This document shows positions 18,601 to 26,282 of a stretch of DNA of 64,000 nucleotides, one piece after another. The notes beneath the pieces are model-generated. The model saw only the letters and a list, made by a program, of their open reading frames with translations. It was not told the origin of the DNA and searched no databases. Within the stretch, counting starts at the first letter, position 1. Each line of letters opens with the position of its first letter. Origin of the DNA: Neobacillus cucumis (GTDB taxonomy: Bacteria; Bacillota; Bacilli; Bacillales_B; DSM-18226). A program made the translations under genes and the position numbers. The stretch is taken from the NCBI RefSeq assembly GCF_016107705.1, contig NZ_JAEHGC010000003.1:434001-498000 (forward strand), in the 5' to 3' direction.

Positions 18601-19991
18601 CTTCCTTTGGATTAGAAGAAATCAAGTCCGAAGTTGCCGCTATCGAAAGTGCTATCTTCAATCCTTCCTTCGGCTTAGAAGAAATTAAGTCCGAGATCAT
18701 CAACATCGAAAGCATTGTTTCTAATCTTTCTCTTGGTGTGATTGTAAGCATCTTAAACAACCCGTCATTCGGCTTAGAGGAGATTAAGTCCGAAGTCGCC
18801 GCGATCGAAAGTGCCATCTTCAATCCTTCCTTTGGATTAGAGGAAATTAAGTCTGAAGTCGCCGCGATCGAAAGTGCCATCTTCAACCCATCTTTTGGAT
18901 TAGAAGAAATTAAATCCGAAGTCGCTGCCATTGAAAGTGCCATCTTCAACCCTTCCTTTGGCTTAGAAGAAATTAAGTCCGAAGTCGCTGCCATTGAAAG
19001 TGCCATCTTCAATCCTTCCTTTGGTTTAGAGGAAATTAAGTCTGAAGTCGCCGCTATCGAAAGTGCCATCTTCAGCCCATCCTTTGGCTTAGAAGAAATT
19101 AAATCAGAAGTCGCCGCCATTGAAAGTGCCATCTTTAATCCTTCCTTTGGTTTAGAGGAAATCAAATCTGAAGTCGCCGCGATCGAAAGTGCCATTCTCA
19201 ACCCATCCTTTGGATTAGAGGAAATTAAATCAGAAGTAGCTGCGATCGAAAGTGCCATCTTCAACCCTTCGTTTGGCTTAGAAGAAATCAAGTCTGAAGT
19301 CGCCAACATTGAAAGCTTGTTGACCAACCCATCCTTTGGCCTAGAGGAAATTAAATCAGAAGTTTCCAACATTGAGAGTCTACTTTCGAATTTAAGTATA
19401 ATCTTTAACCCATCCTTCGGCTTAGCGGAAATCAAGTCCGAAGTCGCTGCGATTGAAAGTGCGATCTTTAACCCATCCTTCGGTTTAGAGGAAATTAAGT
19501 CCGAGATTGCTGCGATTGAAAGTGCCATCTTCAACCCATCCTTCGGCTTAGAAGAAATCAAGTCTGAAATTCGAGAAATTTTCACCTTCTTTGGAGGGTC
19601 TTCAGATTTCACAACTGGACCGTTTTTATCAACAACAGCAAATAGGGTGCTTATTAAAGTCTTAAATAATACAACGACAGCTAGAACTGTTACCGTAAGA
19701 GTATTTACTTTTGACTCGACTGGTTCACGAGTGTGTATTGGACAGCGTACAATTACTGTCCCTGGATGCAGCCTTGTAGATTTATCGACTGGTAATAATA
19801 ATCCAGGAAACAACAAAAATGTTGAAGTTCAATTTCTAAACCTTGTGTCCGGAATGTATGGATTTGTCACTCAGAACGCACCTGAAACAACCTTCAGACA
19901 TAGTGAACTAACACCACTGTTCGGAAATTGCCAACCAATGGTAGCTACTTGTGCATTACTAGAAACATTAAACCCAGCAAATCCAACTTGA
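15699..19991 (+). CDS. Giant 21-residue-repeat coiled-coil protein, putative surface/spore-surface filament
   Basis: The product has 1430 residues. After about 24 charged residues come 57 units of 21 residues, 56 opening with N/S-PSFGL and one degenerate NPKHGL unit. Most read NPSFGLEEIKSE, V, then AAIESAIF. Hydrophobic residues at unit positions 6, 9, 13, 16 and 20 make an a/d heptad pattern; 21 equals three heptads, so the phase never slips. Seven longer connectors (NFSTGLIVSIL three times, SNLSLGVIVSIL three times, SNLSIIF once) interrupt the array; one block has 27 uninterrupted units. A non-repetitive C-terminal domain of about 130 residues (from IREIFTFFGG) is Thr- and Cys-containing and looks beta-rich. 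No signal peptide, transmembrane segment or LPXTG is seen. I do not recognise the family. Glycosyltransferase genes follow, which suggests a glycosylated surface or spore protein. Confidence 0.8.
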   Translation: MGPKDKDKFRKILRLLEEIWEEIHNPKHGLKEIKCEIRCIEKMLKNPSFGLKEIKSEIRLIESLLQNPSFGLEEIKSEIRLIESTLQNFSTGLIVSILNNPSFGLQEIKSEVAAIESAIFNPSFGLQEIKSEVANIENILQNFSTGLIVSILNNPSFGLQEIKSEVAAIESAIFNPSFGLQEIKSEVANIESVLQNFSTGLIVSILNNPSFGLQEIKSEVAAIESAIFNPSFGLEEIKSEVAAIESAIFNPSFGLEEIKSEVAAIESAIFNPSFGLEEIKSEVAAIESAIFNPSFGLEEIKSEVAAIESAIFNPSFGLEEIKSEVAAIESAIFNPSFGLEEIKSEVAAIESAIFNPSFGLEEIKSEVAAIESAIFNPSFGLEEIKSEVAAIESAIFNPSFGLEEIKSEVAAIESAIFNPSFGLEEIKSEVAAIESAIFNPSFGLEEIKSEVAAIESAIFNPSFGLEEIKSEVAAIESAIFNPSFGLEEIKSEVAAIESAIFNPSFGLEEIKSEVAAIESAIFNPSFGLEEIKSEVAAIESAIFNPSFGLEEIKSEVAAIESAIFNPSFGLEEIKSEVAAIESAIFNPSFGLEEIKSEVAAIESAIFNPSFGLEEIKSEVAAIESAIFNPSFGLEEIKSEVAAIESAIFNPSFGLEEIKSEVAAIESAIFNPSFGLEEIKSEVAAIESAIFNPSFGLEEIKSEVAAIESAIFNPSFGLEEIKSEVAAIESAIFNPSFGLEEIKSEVAAIESAIFNPSFGLEEIKSEVAAIESAIFNPSFGLEEIKSEVANIESIVSNLSLGVIVSILNNPSFGLEEIKSEVAAIESAIFNPSFGLEEIKSEVAAIESAIFNPSFGLEEIKSEVAAIESAIFNPSFGLEEIKSEVANIESIVSNLSLGVIVSILNNPSFGLEEIKSEVAAIESAIFNPSFGLEEIKSEVAAIESAIFNPSFGLEEIKSEVAAIESAIFNPSFGLEEIKSEVAAIESAIFNPSFGLEEIKSEIINIESIVSNLSLGVIVSILNNPSFGLEEIKSEVAAIESAIFNPSFGLEEIKSEVAAIESAIFNPSFGLEEIKSEVAAIESAIFNPSFGLEEIKSEVAAIESAIFNPSFGLEEIKSEVAAIESAIFSPSFGLEEIKSEVAAIESAIFNPSFGLEEIKSEVAAIESAILNPSFGLEEIKSEVAAIESAIFNPSFGLEEIKSEVANIESLLTNPSFGLEEIKSEVSNIESLLSNLSIIFNPSFGLAEIKSEVAAIESAIFNPSFGLEEIKSEIAAIESAIFNPSFGLEEIKSEIREIFTFFGGSSDFTTGPFLSTTANRVLIKVLNNTTTARTVTVRVFTFDSTGSRVCIGQRTITVPGCSLVDLSTGNNNPGNNKNVEVQFLNLVSGMYGFVTQNAPETTFRHSELTPLFGNCQPMVATCALLETLNPANPT
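15771..19571 (+). repeat. 63-bp tandem repeat array inside the coiled-coil gene
   Basis: 57 in-frame units of 63 bp with a few longer connectors. The protein is almost invariant while third codon positions differ freely between units (AAT/AAC, CCT/CCA, TTC/TTT, GTC/GTT/GTG). A 288-bp block (from 18013) is repeated nearly base for base from 18301, which marks a recent duplication within an otherwise old array. Confidence 0.9.
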
Positions 19992-19997
19992 TTCGGC

Positions 19998-20030
19998 AAG
20001 AACCCATCTCTGGATGGGTTCTTTTTTTAA
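19998..20030 (+). terminator. Terminator after the repeat protein gene
   Basis: AAGAACCCATC (19998-20008) pairs with GATGGGTTCTT (20013-20023), followed by a run of T. It separates the repeat gene from the glycosyltransferases. Confidence 0.8.
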
Positions 20031-20084
20031 CACTAACCCCCCATATTGAGTATATATAAAAGGAATAAAAAATGAGGTGGTATC

Positions 20085-21197
20085 GTGATAGGCATAAGTC
20101 TTTGTATGATCGTGAAAAACGAAGAAAAAATGTTACCTGCCTGTTTAAAAAGTGTAAAAGACCTTGTAGATGAGATTATAATTGTGGATACGGGATCAGA
20201 AGACAATACAAAGGAGATTGCCCGGCAATTTACGGACTTAATTTATGATTTTGAATGGATAGGTGATTTTGCAGCAGCCAGAAATTTTGCTTTTTCAAAA
20301 GGAACGAAAGAATATTTAATGTGGTTAGATGCCGATGATATATTATTACCTGAAGACCAATATAAATTTCTCGAGTTAAAGAAATCAATGAAACCAGAAG
20401 TTGATGTAGTCATCATGAATTATAACCTAGGTGTAGATGCGGAGGGTGCACCAAAAGTAAAATTTAAACGGGAACGCTTGATTAAAAAAAGCAGGAATTA
20501 CCCGTGGATAGAGCCTGTTCATGAATACGTAGAATTTAGCTATAGCCATAATATCCTCCATTCAGATATTGCCATTACCCATCGGCAAAGAGATAACAGA
20601 ATAACAGATCGAAATTTAAAAATTATTGAGAGTGTCTTGGATAACAAGGGGATTTTGAACTCAAGACAGTTGTACTATTATGGAAGAGAACTTACATCCA
20701 ATAAAAGATATAAAGAAGCGACTGTTGCATTCAATGAATTTTTGGAGAAAGATAATAATCAATCCTCCTCCTTTTACTTAACTGCCTTTCAGGACCTATA
20801 CCATTGCTACAACGAGTTAAACGATAAAGACAATGCCATTAAATCCCTTCTAAGAAGCTTCGAATATATTCCGCCACGGGCTGAAATTGTCTGCAAAATT
20901 GCCTATTTTTATAAAGAGCAAGGCAAGATAACCAATGCCATTTCATGGTTTCAAATTGCCTTAAACCTGACCACACCAAATGAAGACCTTGGATATATCG
21001 CAGAGGACCTATGGGGATTTATCCCTGCAACAGAGCTTTCAACGATTTATTTAACACAAGGAAACTTGAAAGAAGCTGTATTTTATTTAAAGAAAGCAGC
21101 AGAATTTAAACCGTCCCACCCCCTCCTTCAAAAATTATTACTTTATATAAAATATAAAATAGGTGCTCTTCCACAAGGGAATGCCCTAACTGTTTGA
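20085..21197 (+). CDS. GT2-family glycosyltransferase with TPR-like C-terminus
   Basis: The 370-residue protein starts at GTG 20085 (GAGGTGG 4 bases upstream). The N-terminal GT-A domain shows SLCMIVKNEE, IIIVDTGSEDNTKEIA and the metal/nucleotide-sugar motif WLDADD. The C-terminal half (about 190-360) is a helical TPR-like array (YKEATVAFNEFL, NAISWFQIAL, KEAVFYLKKA). This layout is shared with SunS-like peptide S/O-glycosyltransferases and many surface-protein glycosyltransferases. It follows the 21-residue-repeat protein gene directly, making that protein the obvious acceptor candidate. Confidence 0.85.
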   Translation: MIGISLCMIVKNEEKMLPACLKSVKDLVDEIIIVDTGSEDNTKEIARQFTDLIYDFEWIGDFAAARNFAFSKGTKEYLMWLDADDILLPEDQYKFLELKKSMKPEVDVVIMNYNLGVDAEGAPKVKFKRERLIKKSRNYPWIEPVHEYVEFSYSHNILHSDIAITHRQRDNRITDRNLKIIESVLDNKGILNSRQLYYYGRELTSNKRYKEATVAFNEFLEKDNNQSSSFYLTAFQDLYHCYNELNDKDNAIKSLLRSFEYIPPRAEIVCKIAYFYKEQGKITNAISWFQIALNLTTPNEDLGYIAEDLWGFIPATELSTIYLTQGNLKEAVFYLKKAAEFKPSHPLLQKLLLYIKYKIGALPQGNALTV

Positions 21198-21212
21198 TGA
21201 CACGATTCATTT

Positions 21213-21252
21213 AAAAAACGAGACATTCCCAATTGGAGTTGTCTCGTTTTTT
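21213..21252 (+). terminator. Terminator after the first glycosyltransferase
   Basis: AAAAAACGAGACA pairs with TGTCTCGTTTTTT around a 14-base loop. Intrinsic terminator shape. Confidence 0.75.
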
Positions 21253-21354
21253 GTTGCTTCCCCATTTCAAAAAATCAAAATCTAATGCACAAACGGATTT
21301 CCTCATGAATAGTTTAAACATTAGATAAGAAGGCCCAGAAGGGGGAATAAAGAA

Positions 21355-23094
21355 ATGATTCAATTTATCGAAAGGCTCCGTTCTCTTGAATTCCTAGAAA
21401 GGGCCAAAAGATTGCAAAATGCTTCCCCACAGCAAGTGGAAAGGGTTGAGCAGAAAAAATCCAAACCGCTTCATATTGTCTATGTATTAGGCCATGTTAG
21501 TATTTGTGGCGGCGTAAAAGTCATATTCCAGCATGCAAATGGCTTAACGCAAATGGGGTTTAACGTATCTCTAGTGTCTCACTTTCCCAAGCCAGATTGG
21601 TATCCAATTGAAGCGGAATATATTACTGTTCCATTCGAAGTTGAACTTACTCGCGCCATCCCGATTTGTGATGTAATCGTTGCAACTTATTGGGATCATA
21701 TTCATGCCTGTATTGAAACAGGTGTAGCACCTGTCGTGTATTTTGAACAGGGAGATTTCCATTTATTTGATCCAATCGACCACAATACCAAACTTATGCC
21801 TAATATAAAGCGTCAATTCCAGCTTCCGACCCAAATTATCACAATATCACATCCGGTAAAAGAGATCATTAAGAATCGTTTTGACAGGGATGCACACGTA
21901 TTTTCAAATGCCCTTGATACCAACATCTTTTATCCAAAAGTGATAGATAATCCTAAAAAGTACATGATGATTGTTGGAAGTGATACGAGTAAATTTAAAG
22001 GAATTGATGACTTACTAGAAGCATTTGATTTGGTACAAAAAAAGGGACACGATATTGAACTCCTCTGGCTAACTCCCGCAGCGCCTGAAACATCAGCAGG
22101 GGAAGTCTTCGTAAACCCTCCTCAATCACAAATTGGTGAGCTTTATCGCAAAGCCTTCGTCTATGTATGTGGATCATACTATGAAGCATTTTCACTCCCT
22201 TGCTTAGAAGCCATGGCTTGTGGAACACCGGTTGTCACAACAAGAACCCCAGGAGTAAGAGAGTACGCTGAAGATGAAGAAAATTGTCTTATGGTAAACC
22301 CAGGAGACGTACAAGGGCTAGCTGATCGAATTATCCGATTATTAACCGACGAAAAAACGTACCAGCATCTCCAATCAGCTGGATTAAAGACCGCCAAAAA
22401 ATACAGTTGGGATTACATTCTTAACGATATTGCTCAATTCTATGAACAAGTAGCAGAATATCGGACCATCCCTAAATATAAGCTTGATGATTGGTTACTT
22501 TTTTTAGAAGATAAAACATTTGAGGGACCAGATGCCGTGGAAAGACTTCAGAGATTTCTTTCCCAAACTGAAGCCAATGAGGTCTATGGACCTGTCGAGT
22601 ATCTCACGATTCCTAACTTTTCTTGCTTCATTTGGCAACCCCTTGCCAAGAGAAAAAACTACTTACCCGAAGGTTATAATGAAAAAATTCTGCTAAAAGC
22701 TAAAGGGGATATGATCCCAGATTGGCCAGGAAAGGAAATGGCCTTATGCTTTCAAACAGGCGACTTTATCGGTGCCATAACAAAAGCAAGAGAACAGCTA
22801 ACCTTCCAAGAATCAGGTTCTTGGAATCAAGGAGTGTCCCTTCGCTGGGTCATTCAATGTTTAATCGAGCTAAAACAATTTGAAAGTGCGCAAAGGATAC
22901 TGACAAAATCATTACCCTCCCATCCTTTTTATACCGACCTTTATTTTCTCCAAGCCGAACTTGCCAATCTTACAGGTGCTAAACAACAAGCGACTGATTG
23001 TTTGAATATCGTTCAATTTCTTCAAGATGCAGCTTTCTACCCTGAGTATTTAAATATAAAGGAGTTGCTAAAGAATGAAGGAGGTGAATTATGA
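21355..23094 (+). CDS. GT4-family glycosyltransferase with C-terminal TPR-like extension
   Basis: The 579-residue protein has a GT-B fold. The N-terminal Rossmann domain is HIVYVLGHVSICGGVKVIFQ. The C-terminal nucleotide-sugar domain carries an EX7E motif in YEAFSLPCLEAMACGTP. From about residue 370 an extra helical region (GDFIGAITKAREQL, LKQFESAQRILTK) resembles TPRs. GGGGGA precedes ATG 21355. The stop overlaps the next gene's ATG (23091), so the two are coupled. Likely elongates or branches a glycan on the repeat protein or another surface polymer; donor sugar unknown. Confidence 0.85.
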   Translation: MIQFIERLRSLEFLERAKRLQNASPQQVERVEQKKSKPLHIVYVLGHVSICGGVKVIFQHANGLTQMGFNVSLVSHFPKPDWYPIEAEYITVPFEVELTRAIPICDVIVATYWDHIHACIETGVAPVVYFEQGDFHLFDPIDHNTKLMPNIKRQFQLPTQIITISHPVKEIIKNRFDRDAHVFSNALDTNIFYPKVIDNPKKYMMIVGSDTSKFKGIDDLLEAFDLVQKKGHDIELLWLTPAAPETSAGEVFVNPPQSQIGELYRKAFVYVCGSYYEAFSLPCLEAMACGTPVVTTRTPGVREYAEDEENCLMVNPGDVQGLADRIIRLLTDEKTYQHLQSAGLKTAKKYSWDYILNDIAQFYEQVAEYRTIPKYKLDDWLLFLEDKTFEGPDAVERLQRFLSQTEANEVYGPVEYLTIPNFSCFIWQPLAKRKNYLPEGYNEKILLKAKGDMIPDWPGKEMALCFQTGDFIGAITKAREQLTFQESGSWNQGVSLRWVIQCLIELKQFESAQRILTKSLPSHPFYTDLYFLQAELANLTGAKQQATDCLNIVQFLQDAAFYPEYLNIKELLKNEGGEL

Positions 23095-24272
23095 AGGTCC
23101 TAATATGTACGTTTTGGGCGTACCCGTTAGTGGGGGGGGTGACGACCCATATCCAATTATTAAAGGAAGGTCTCGAAAAAATCGGTCATACTGTTGATAT
23201 TTTTTCAATGAGTGATGTTCATCGTTTAATAAAAAACGAGTCTTCCATCGTTAATCACTTCGTTTCACTGTTGAATCAAAATTCAAATATATCTACCTTT
23301 ATTAAAGAATATGAAAAAGATCGTTTTTTGTATAAAATGATTATTTCCAAACACCTGAACTTAAACATTTATGATGTGATTCATGTTCACGATGTGATCT
23401 GTTCCTCAATTTTACGTCATCTAACAAATAAAAAAATAATTCAAACCGTTCATGGCTATGTTTCGAACGAAGCTATTTCTAACCAGGTTATTAATCGTGG
23501 AAGTATAGAGGAAAGTTATTTAGTATCTCTTGAAAAGGAAGGGATTTATTCTGCTGATTTTATCATTACAGCAGACCATAAAATCAAAAATTATATAACA
23601 GAAACTTTTGATTACAGGAATGAAATTTTAGCTATGAAAAACTTCGTAGATATCTCAAGCTTGGATTTAGAAAAAGACAAATATACATTAAGAAAAGAAT
23701 TAGGTTTGCCAGAAAATAAGATTATTTGTATTTGTGCGAGAAGGTTAGTTAAGAAAAATGGAGTTCTATATGCCCTTAAAGCCGCACAAAAGCTTAAATA
23801 CGCTCATCCAGATTTTCTTTTAATATGTTTTGGAGACGGACCTGAAATGAGGAATTCATATTCTTATATAAAAGAAAATCAATTACAAGATGTTTGTATA
23901 ATGCTAGGGTCGGTTGATAACTCTCTTGTAAAAAAATACACCTTAGCTTCGGATGTTTCCATCGTTCCCTCTGTCCCATCGGAAGGAGTTGAAGAGGCAA
24001 CCTCGATCACTGCTCTTGAAGGAATGTCCGCCGGTATACCCGTCATTGCAAGTGACCTCGCTGGACTAAAGGAATTGATTGCCCATGGAGAAAATGGACT
24101 GCTCATTAAACCTTTTGACTATGAAGGGTTAGCAGATGCGATTCTCTCTTTAGCAAAAAGCGAAAATCTCCGACAAAAATTAGGAAGGCACGCAAAAGAA
24201 ACCATTTTAAATGAACATTGTCATCTAAAGGCCGCAAAGAAAATCTCTGCTTTGTACCAATTGGAACGATAA
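23091..24272 (+). CDS. GT4-family glycosyltransferase
   Basis: The 393-residue GT-B enzyme opens with VLICTFWAYPLVGGVTTHIQ (a glycogen-synthase-like GGV loop). It has the acceptor-side HVHDVICS segment and an EX7E-type motif within EGVEEATSITALEGMSAGIP. Its ATG overlaps the stop of the upstream GT4 by 4 bases. The sequence is A+T-richer than the metabolic genes around the window, as is common for glycan clusters. Acceptor and donor are unknown. Confidence 0.85.
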   Translation: MKVLICTFWAYPLVGGVTTHIQLLKEGLEKIGHTVDIFSMSDVHRLIKNESSIVNHFVSLLNQNSNISTFIKEYEKDRFLYKMIISKHLNLNIYDVIHVHDVICSSILRHLTNKKIIQTVHGYVSNEAISNQVINRGSIEESYLVSLEKEGIYSADFIITADHKIKNYITETFDYRNEILAMKNFVDISSLDLEKDKYTLRKELGLPENKIICICARRLVKKNGVLYALKAAQKLKYAHPDFLLICFGDGPEMRNSYSYIKENQLQDVCIMLGSVDNSLVKKYTLASDVSIVPSVPSEGVEEATSITALEGMSAGIPVIASDLAGLKELIAHGENGLLIKPFDYEGLADAILSLAKSENLRQKLGRHAKETILNEHCHLKAAKKISALYQLER

Positions 24273-24309
24273 TATGAGAATAATGACAAACTAAAAAATG
24301 AGGGATGAT

Positions 24310-25095
24310 ATGAGAGGCACTTATATTGGAGAAGGAAAAATGCTCATCCATACGGCCTTTAATGGAAAATTAATTGTTCCGGCTAATGACCTTGGAATTG
24401 GACCCGATTTAATCATTCATGGGGCTTATGATATAGGATTAACCAAATATTTTATGAGTACTGTCAGGCCTGGCGATGTTGTCGTCGATATAGGGGCAAA
24501 TGTCGGACTTTTTTCCATCCTTGCAGGTTATTTGGTTGGTGATAGTGGAAAAGTTTATTGTTTTGAAGCGAACAAAAGCATATTCCAATTTCTTCAAGAT
24601 AATATTTCCATGAACTGGTTGAGGAAAACGGTTCATCCGTTTAATAAGGCTATTTATTCAAGTCAAGATATTTTAACTTTCACCATTGATGCGGGTAATC
24701 ATACACTCTCAACTTTATACGAAGTAGACCAATGGAACAAAAACGGTTATCATGATTCACTGATTCAAGTACAAGTTGAATCTGAACCTTTGGACAATTA
24801 CTTCAATCAAATTGATCATATTCGATTACTCAAAATGGACATTGAAGGAGCGGAATATGACGCATTCCTTGGTATGGAAAAATTTCTGACCCATGGAAAA
24901 ATTGAAAACATTTCCTTTGAATGGAATATTCCTATGCTAAAAGAACGAACAGAGCCTTTATTGGAATTGCTCAAGTTTTATAGTAACCAAGGCTATACTT
25001 TATTTTTAATGAACGGTGAAGGGAACTTAACCCCTATTACAATTGAGAATTTGGGTAAAACTCCACATGTTCCAAATATTGTAATGAAGAAATAA
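24310..25095 (+). CDS. FkbM-family SAM-dependent methyltransferase
   Basis: ATG 24310 is preferred over 24298 because GAGGG at 24300-24304 sits 5 bases before it. The 261-residue product has the SAM motif VVDIGANVGLFSILAG, the acidic EANKS loop and the FkbM signature LKMDIEGAEYDAFLG. FkbM enzymes mostly O-methylate sugars. In BclA-type spore glycans, terminal sugars are methylated, which makes a glycan-capping role attractive here. It follows the GT4 gene after 37 bases in the same orientation and ends at a convergent terminator. Confidence 0.85.
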   Translation: MRGTYIGEGKMLIHTAFNGKLIVPANDLGIGPDLIIHGAYDIGLTKYFMSTVRPGDVVVDIGANVGLFSILAGYLVGDSGKVYCFEANKSIFQFLQDNISMNWLRKTVHPFNKAIYSSQDILTFTIDAGNHTLSTLYEVDQWNKNGYHDSLIQVQVESEPLDNYFNQIDHIRLLKMDIEGAEYDAFLGMEKFLTHGKIENISFEWNIPMLKERTEPLLELLKFYSNQGYTLFLMNGEGNLTPITIENLGKTPHVPNIVMKK

Positions 25096-25117
25096 AAAGC
25101 CCTTTTTAGGGCCTTTT
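25094..25117. terminator. Convergent terminator between the two halves of the glycosyltransferase cluster
   Basis: AAAAGCCCT and AGGGCCTTTT form a short stem with a one-base bulge, with T on one side and A on the other, so it can serve both converging transcripts. Confidence 0.6.
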
Positions 25118-25137
25118 CCATTTATTAGATCCTATAT

Positions 25138-26280
25138 TTATTCTTCTCTTTTTCTCTTATAATCTTTTACTGTTTTTCTATAAATTAATTCAATTTCGGA
25201 AACCATCTTATCCAACGAAAAAAGGGCTTCTACACGTGTACGAGCCATCTTTTTTAATGGTACAAGTATCTCAGTATTCGCTATTAATTTTTTTATGATC
25301 TTGGATAGTTCATCTGCATTCTCTGATTCAAAAGTGAACCCAGAAACGGTATGTTCTACCTGTTCGGTCATACCACCAACAGTTGAAACGATGGGGATGC
25401 ATCCTGAAGCCATCGCTTCTAAAACAGAAAATGGAAAATTCTCCGTTCTTGATGGTTGAACGAAGAGATCTGCGTTAGATAACTCTGCTGCTAAATCTGT
25501 CTTTGAAAGATGCCCACGGAAATGAACAGGCAATTCATGTTCAACAGCCATCATTTCCAATCTTTTTTGTTCGGGGCCCTCTCCACAAATAATGACCTTA
25601 AAAAGCTCCTTTTGAGATTGGAGGGGAATAAGTGCCTTCATAAGAATATCATATCCTTTAAGATGGGTAAGACGACCACTTGTGATTATTTTTATTGGAT
25701 TCTTAACGGAAAAAATGGGGGTAAAAAGATTTAAATTCACTCCATTATAAATAGTAAAATGATGTTCTCTAAATTCTTGAGGAACATGAATATTTTTCGT
25801 AACCGTTATAATGGAATCGGGAATGGAAAAGGCATAGTGATCATAAAGTTTGAAAATATTTGCTTCATTTAAATTGTTTACCCAACCTTCGAGAATAGAC
25901 TCATTATAAAAAGAACCATGAATCGTCCCCACCATTGGTTTGTTAGGGTAAATTTCCTTAAACACAGAACTCATAACTCCATTTTGAGAGTGAACAAGGT
26001 CAAACTTTTCTATCTCCATTTTACTTAGAATAATTTTATGAATAAATTTCATCACTTCAAAATTAATAAAGGCTGGTGGATACGTACGTGCAAATCGTTC
26101 AACCATCTTTTGTTTAAAAAGAGCAACCATTTCATTCTCATTTGAAGTTAAGGTAGAAAGATCAGAAAGAGAATGGATATGGAAATCGATGTTTCCCATA
26201 TTATTTTTCAAAAGGTTAATGTAGGTATTAACACCACCGGTTCCATTGTATTGACCAAGTGATAGGATTAATACTCTCAT
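25138..26280 (-). CDS. GT4-family glycosyltransferase
   Basis: The 380-residue GT-B protein begins MRVLILSLGQYNGTGGVNTY. It has a canonical EX7E motif in SRTENFPFSVLEAMASG and a C-terminal positively charged tail (KDYKRKREE). It is in an operon with the GT2 gene upstream on the minus strand (2-base gap) and converges on the FkbM gene. It resembles capsule and spore-glycan transferases; the linkage made cannot be assigned. Confidence 0.85.
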   Translation of the reverse strand: MRVLILSLGQYNGTGGVNTYINLLKNNMGNIDFHIHSLSDLSTLTSNENEMVALFKQKMVERFARTYPPAFINFEVMKFIHKIILSKMEIEKFDLVHSQNGVMSSVFKEIYPNKPMVGTIHGSFYNESILEGWVNNLNEANIFKLYDHYAFSIPDSIITVTKNIHVPQEFREHHFTIYNGVNLNLFTPIFSVKNPIKIITSGRLTHLKGYDILMKALIPLQSQKELFKVIICGEGPEQKRLEMMAVEHELPVHFRGHLSKTDLAAELSNADLFVQPSRTENFPFSVLEAMASGCIPIVSTVGGMTEQVEHTVSGFTFESENADELSKIIKKLIANTEILVPLKKMARTRVEALFSLDKMVSEIELIYRKTVKDYKRKREE

Positions 26281-26282
26281 AG

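Noticed and set aside
16280..19816. 1178-codon open frame antisense to the repeat protein
   Set aside because: It stays open because a 63-bp unit without stops in that frame is repeated; its product is an equally repetitive mirror of the sense codons, with no ribosome site or N-terminal logic.
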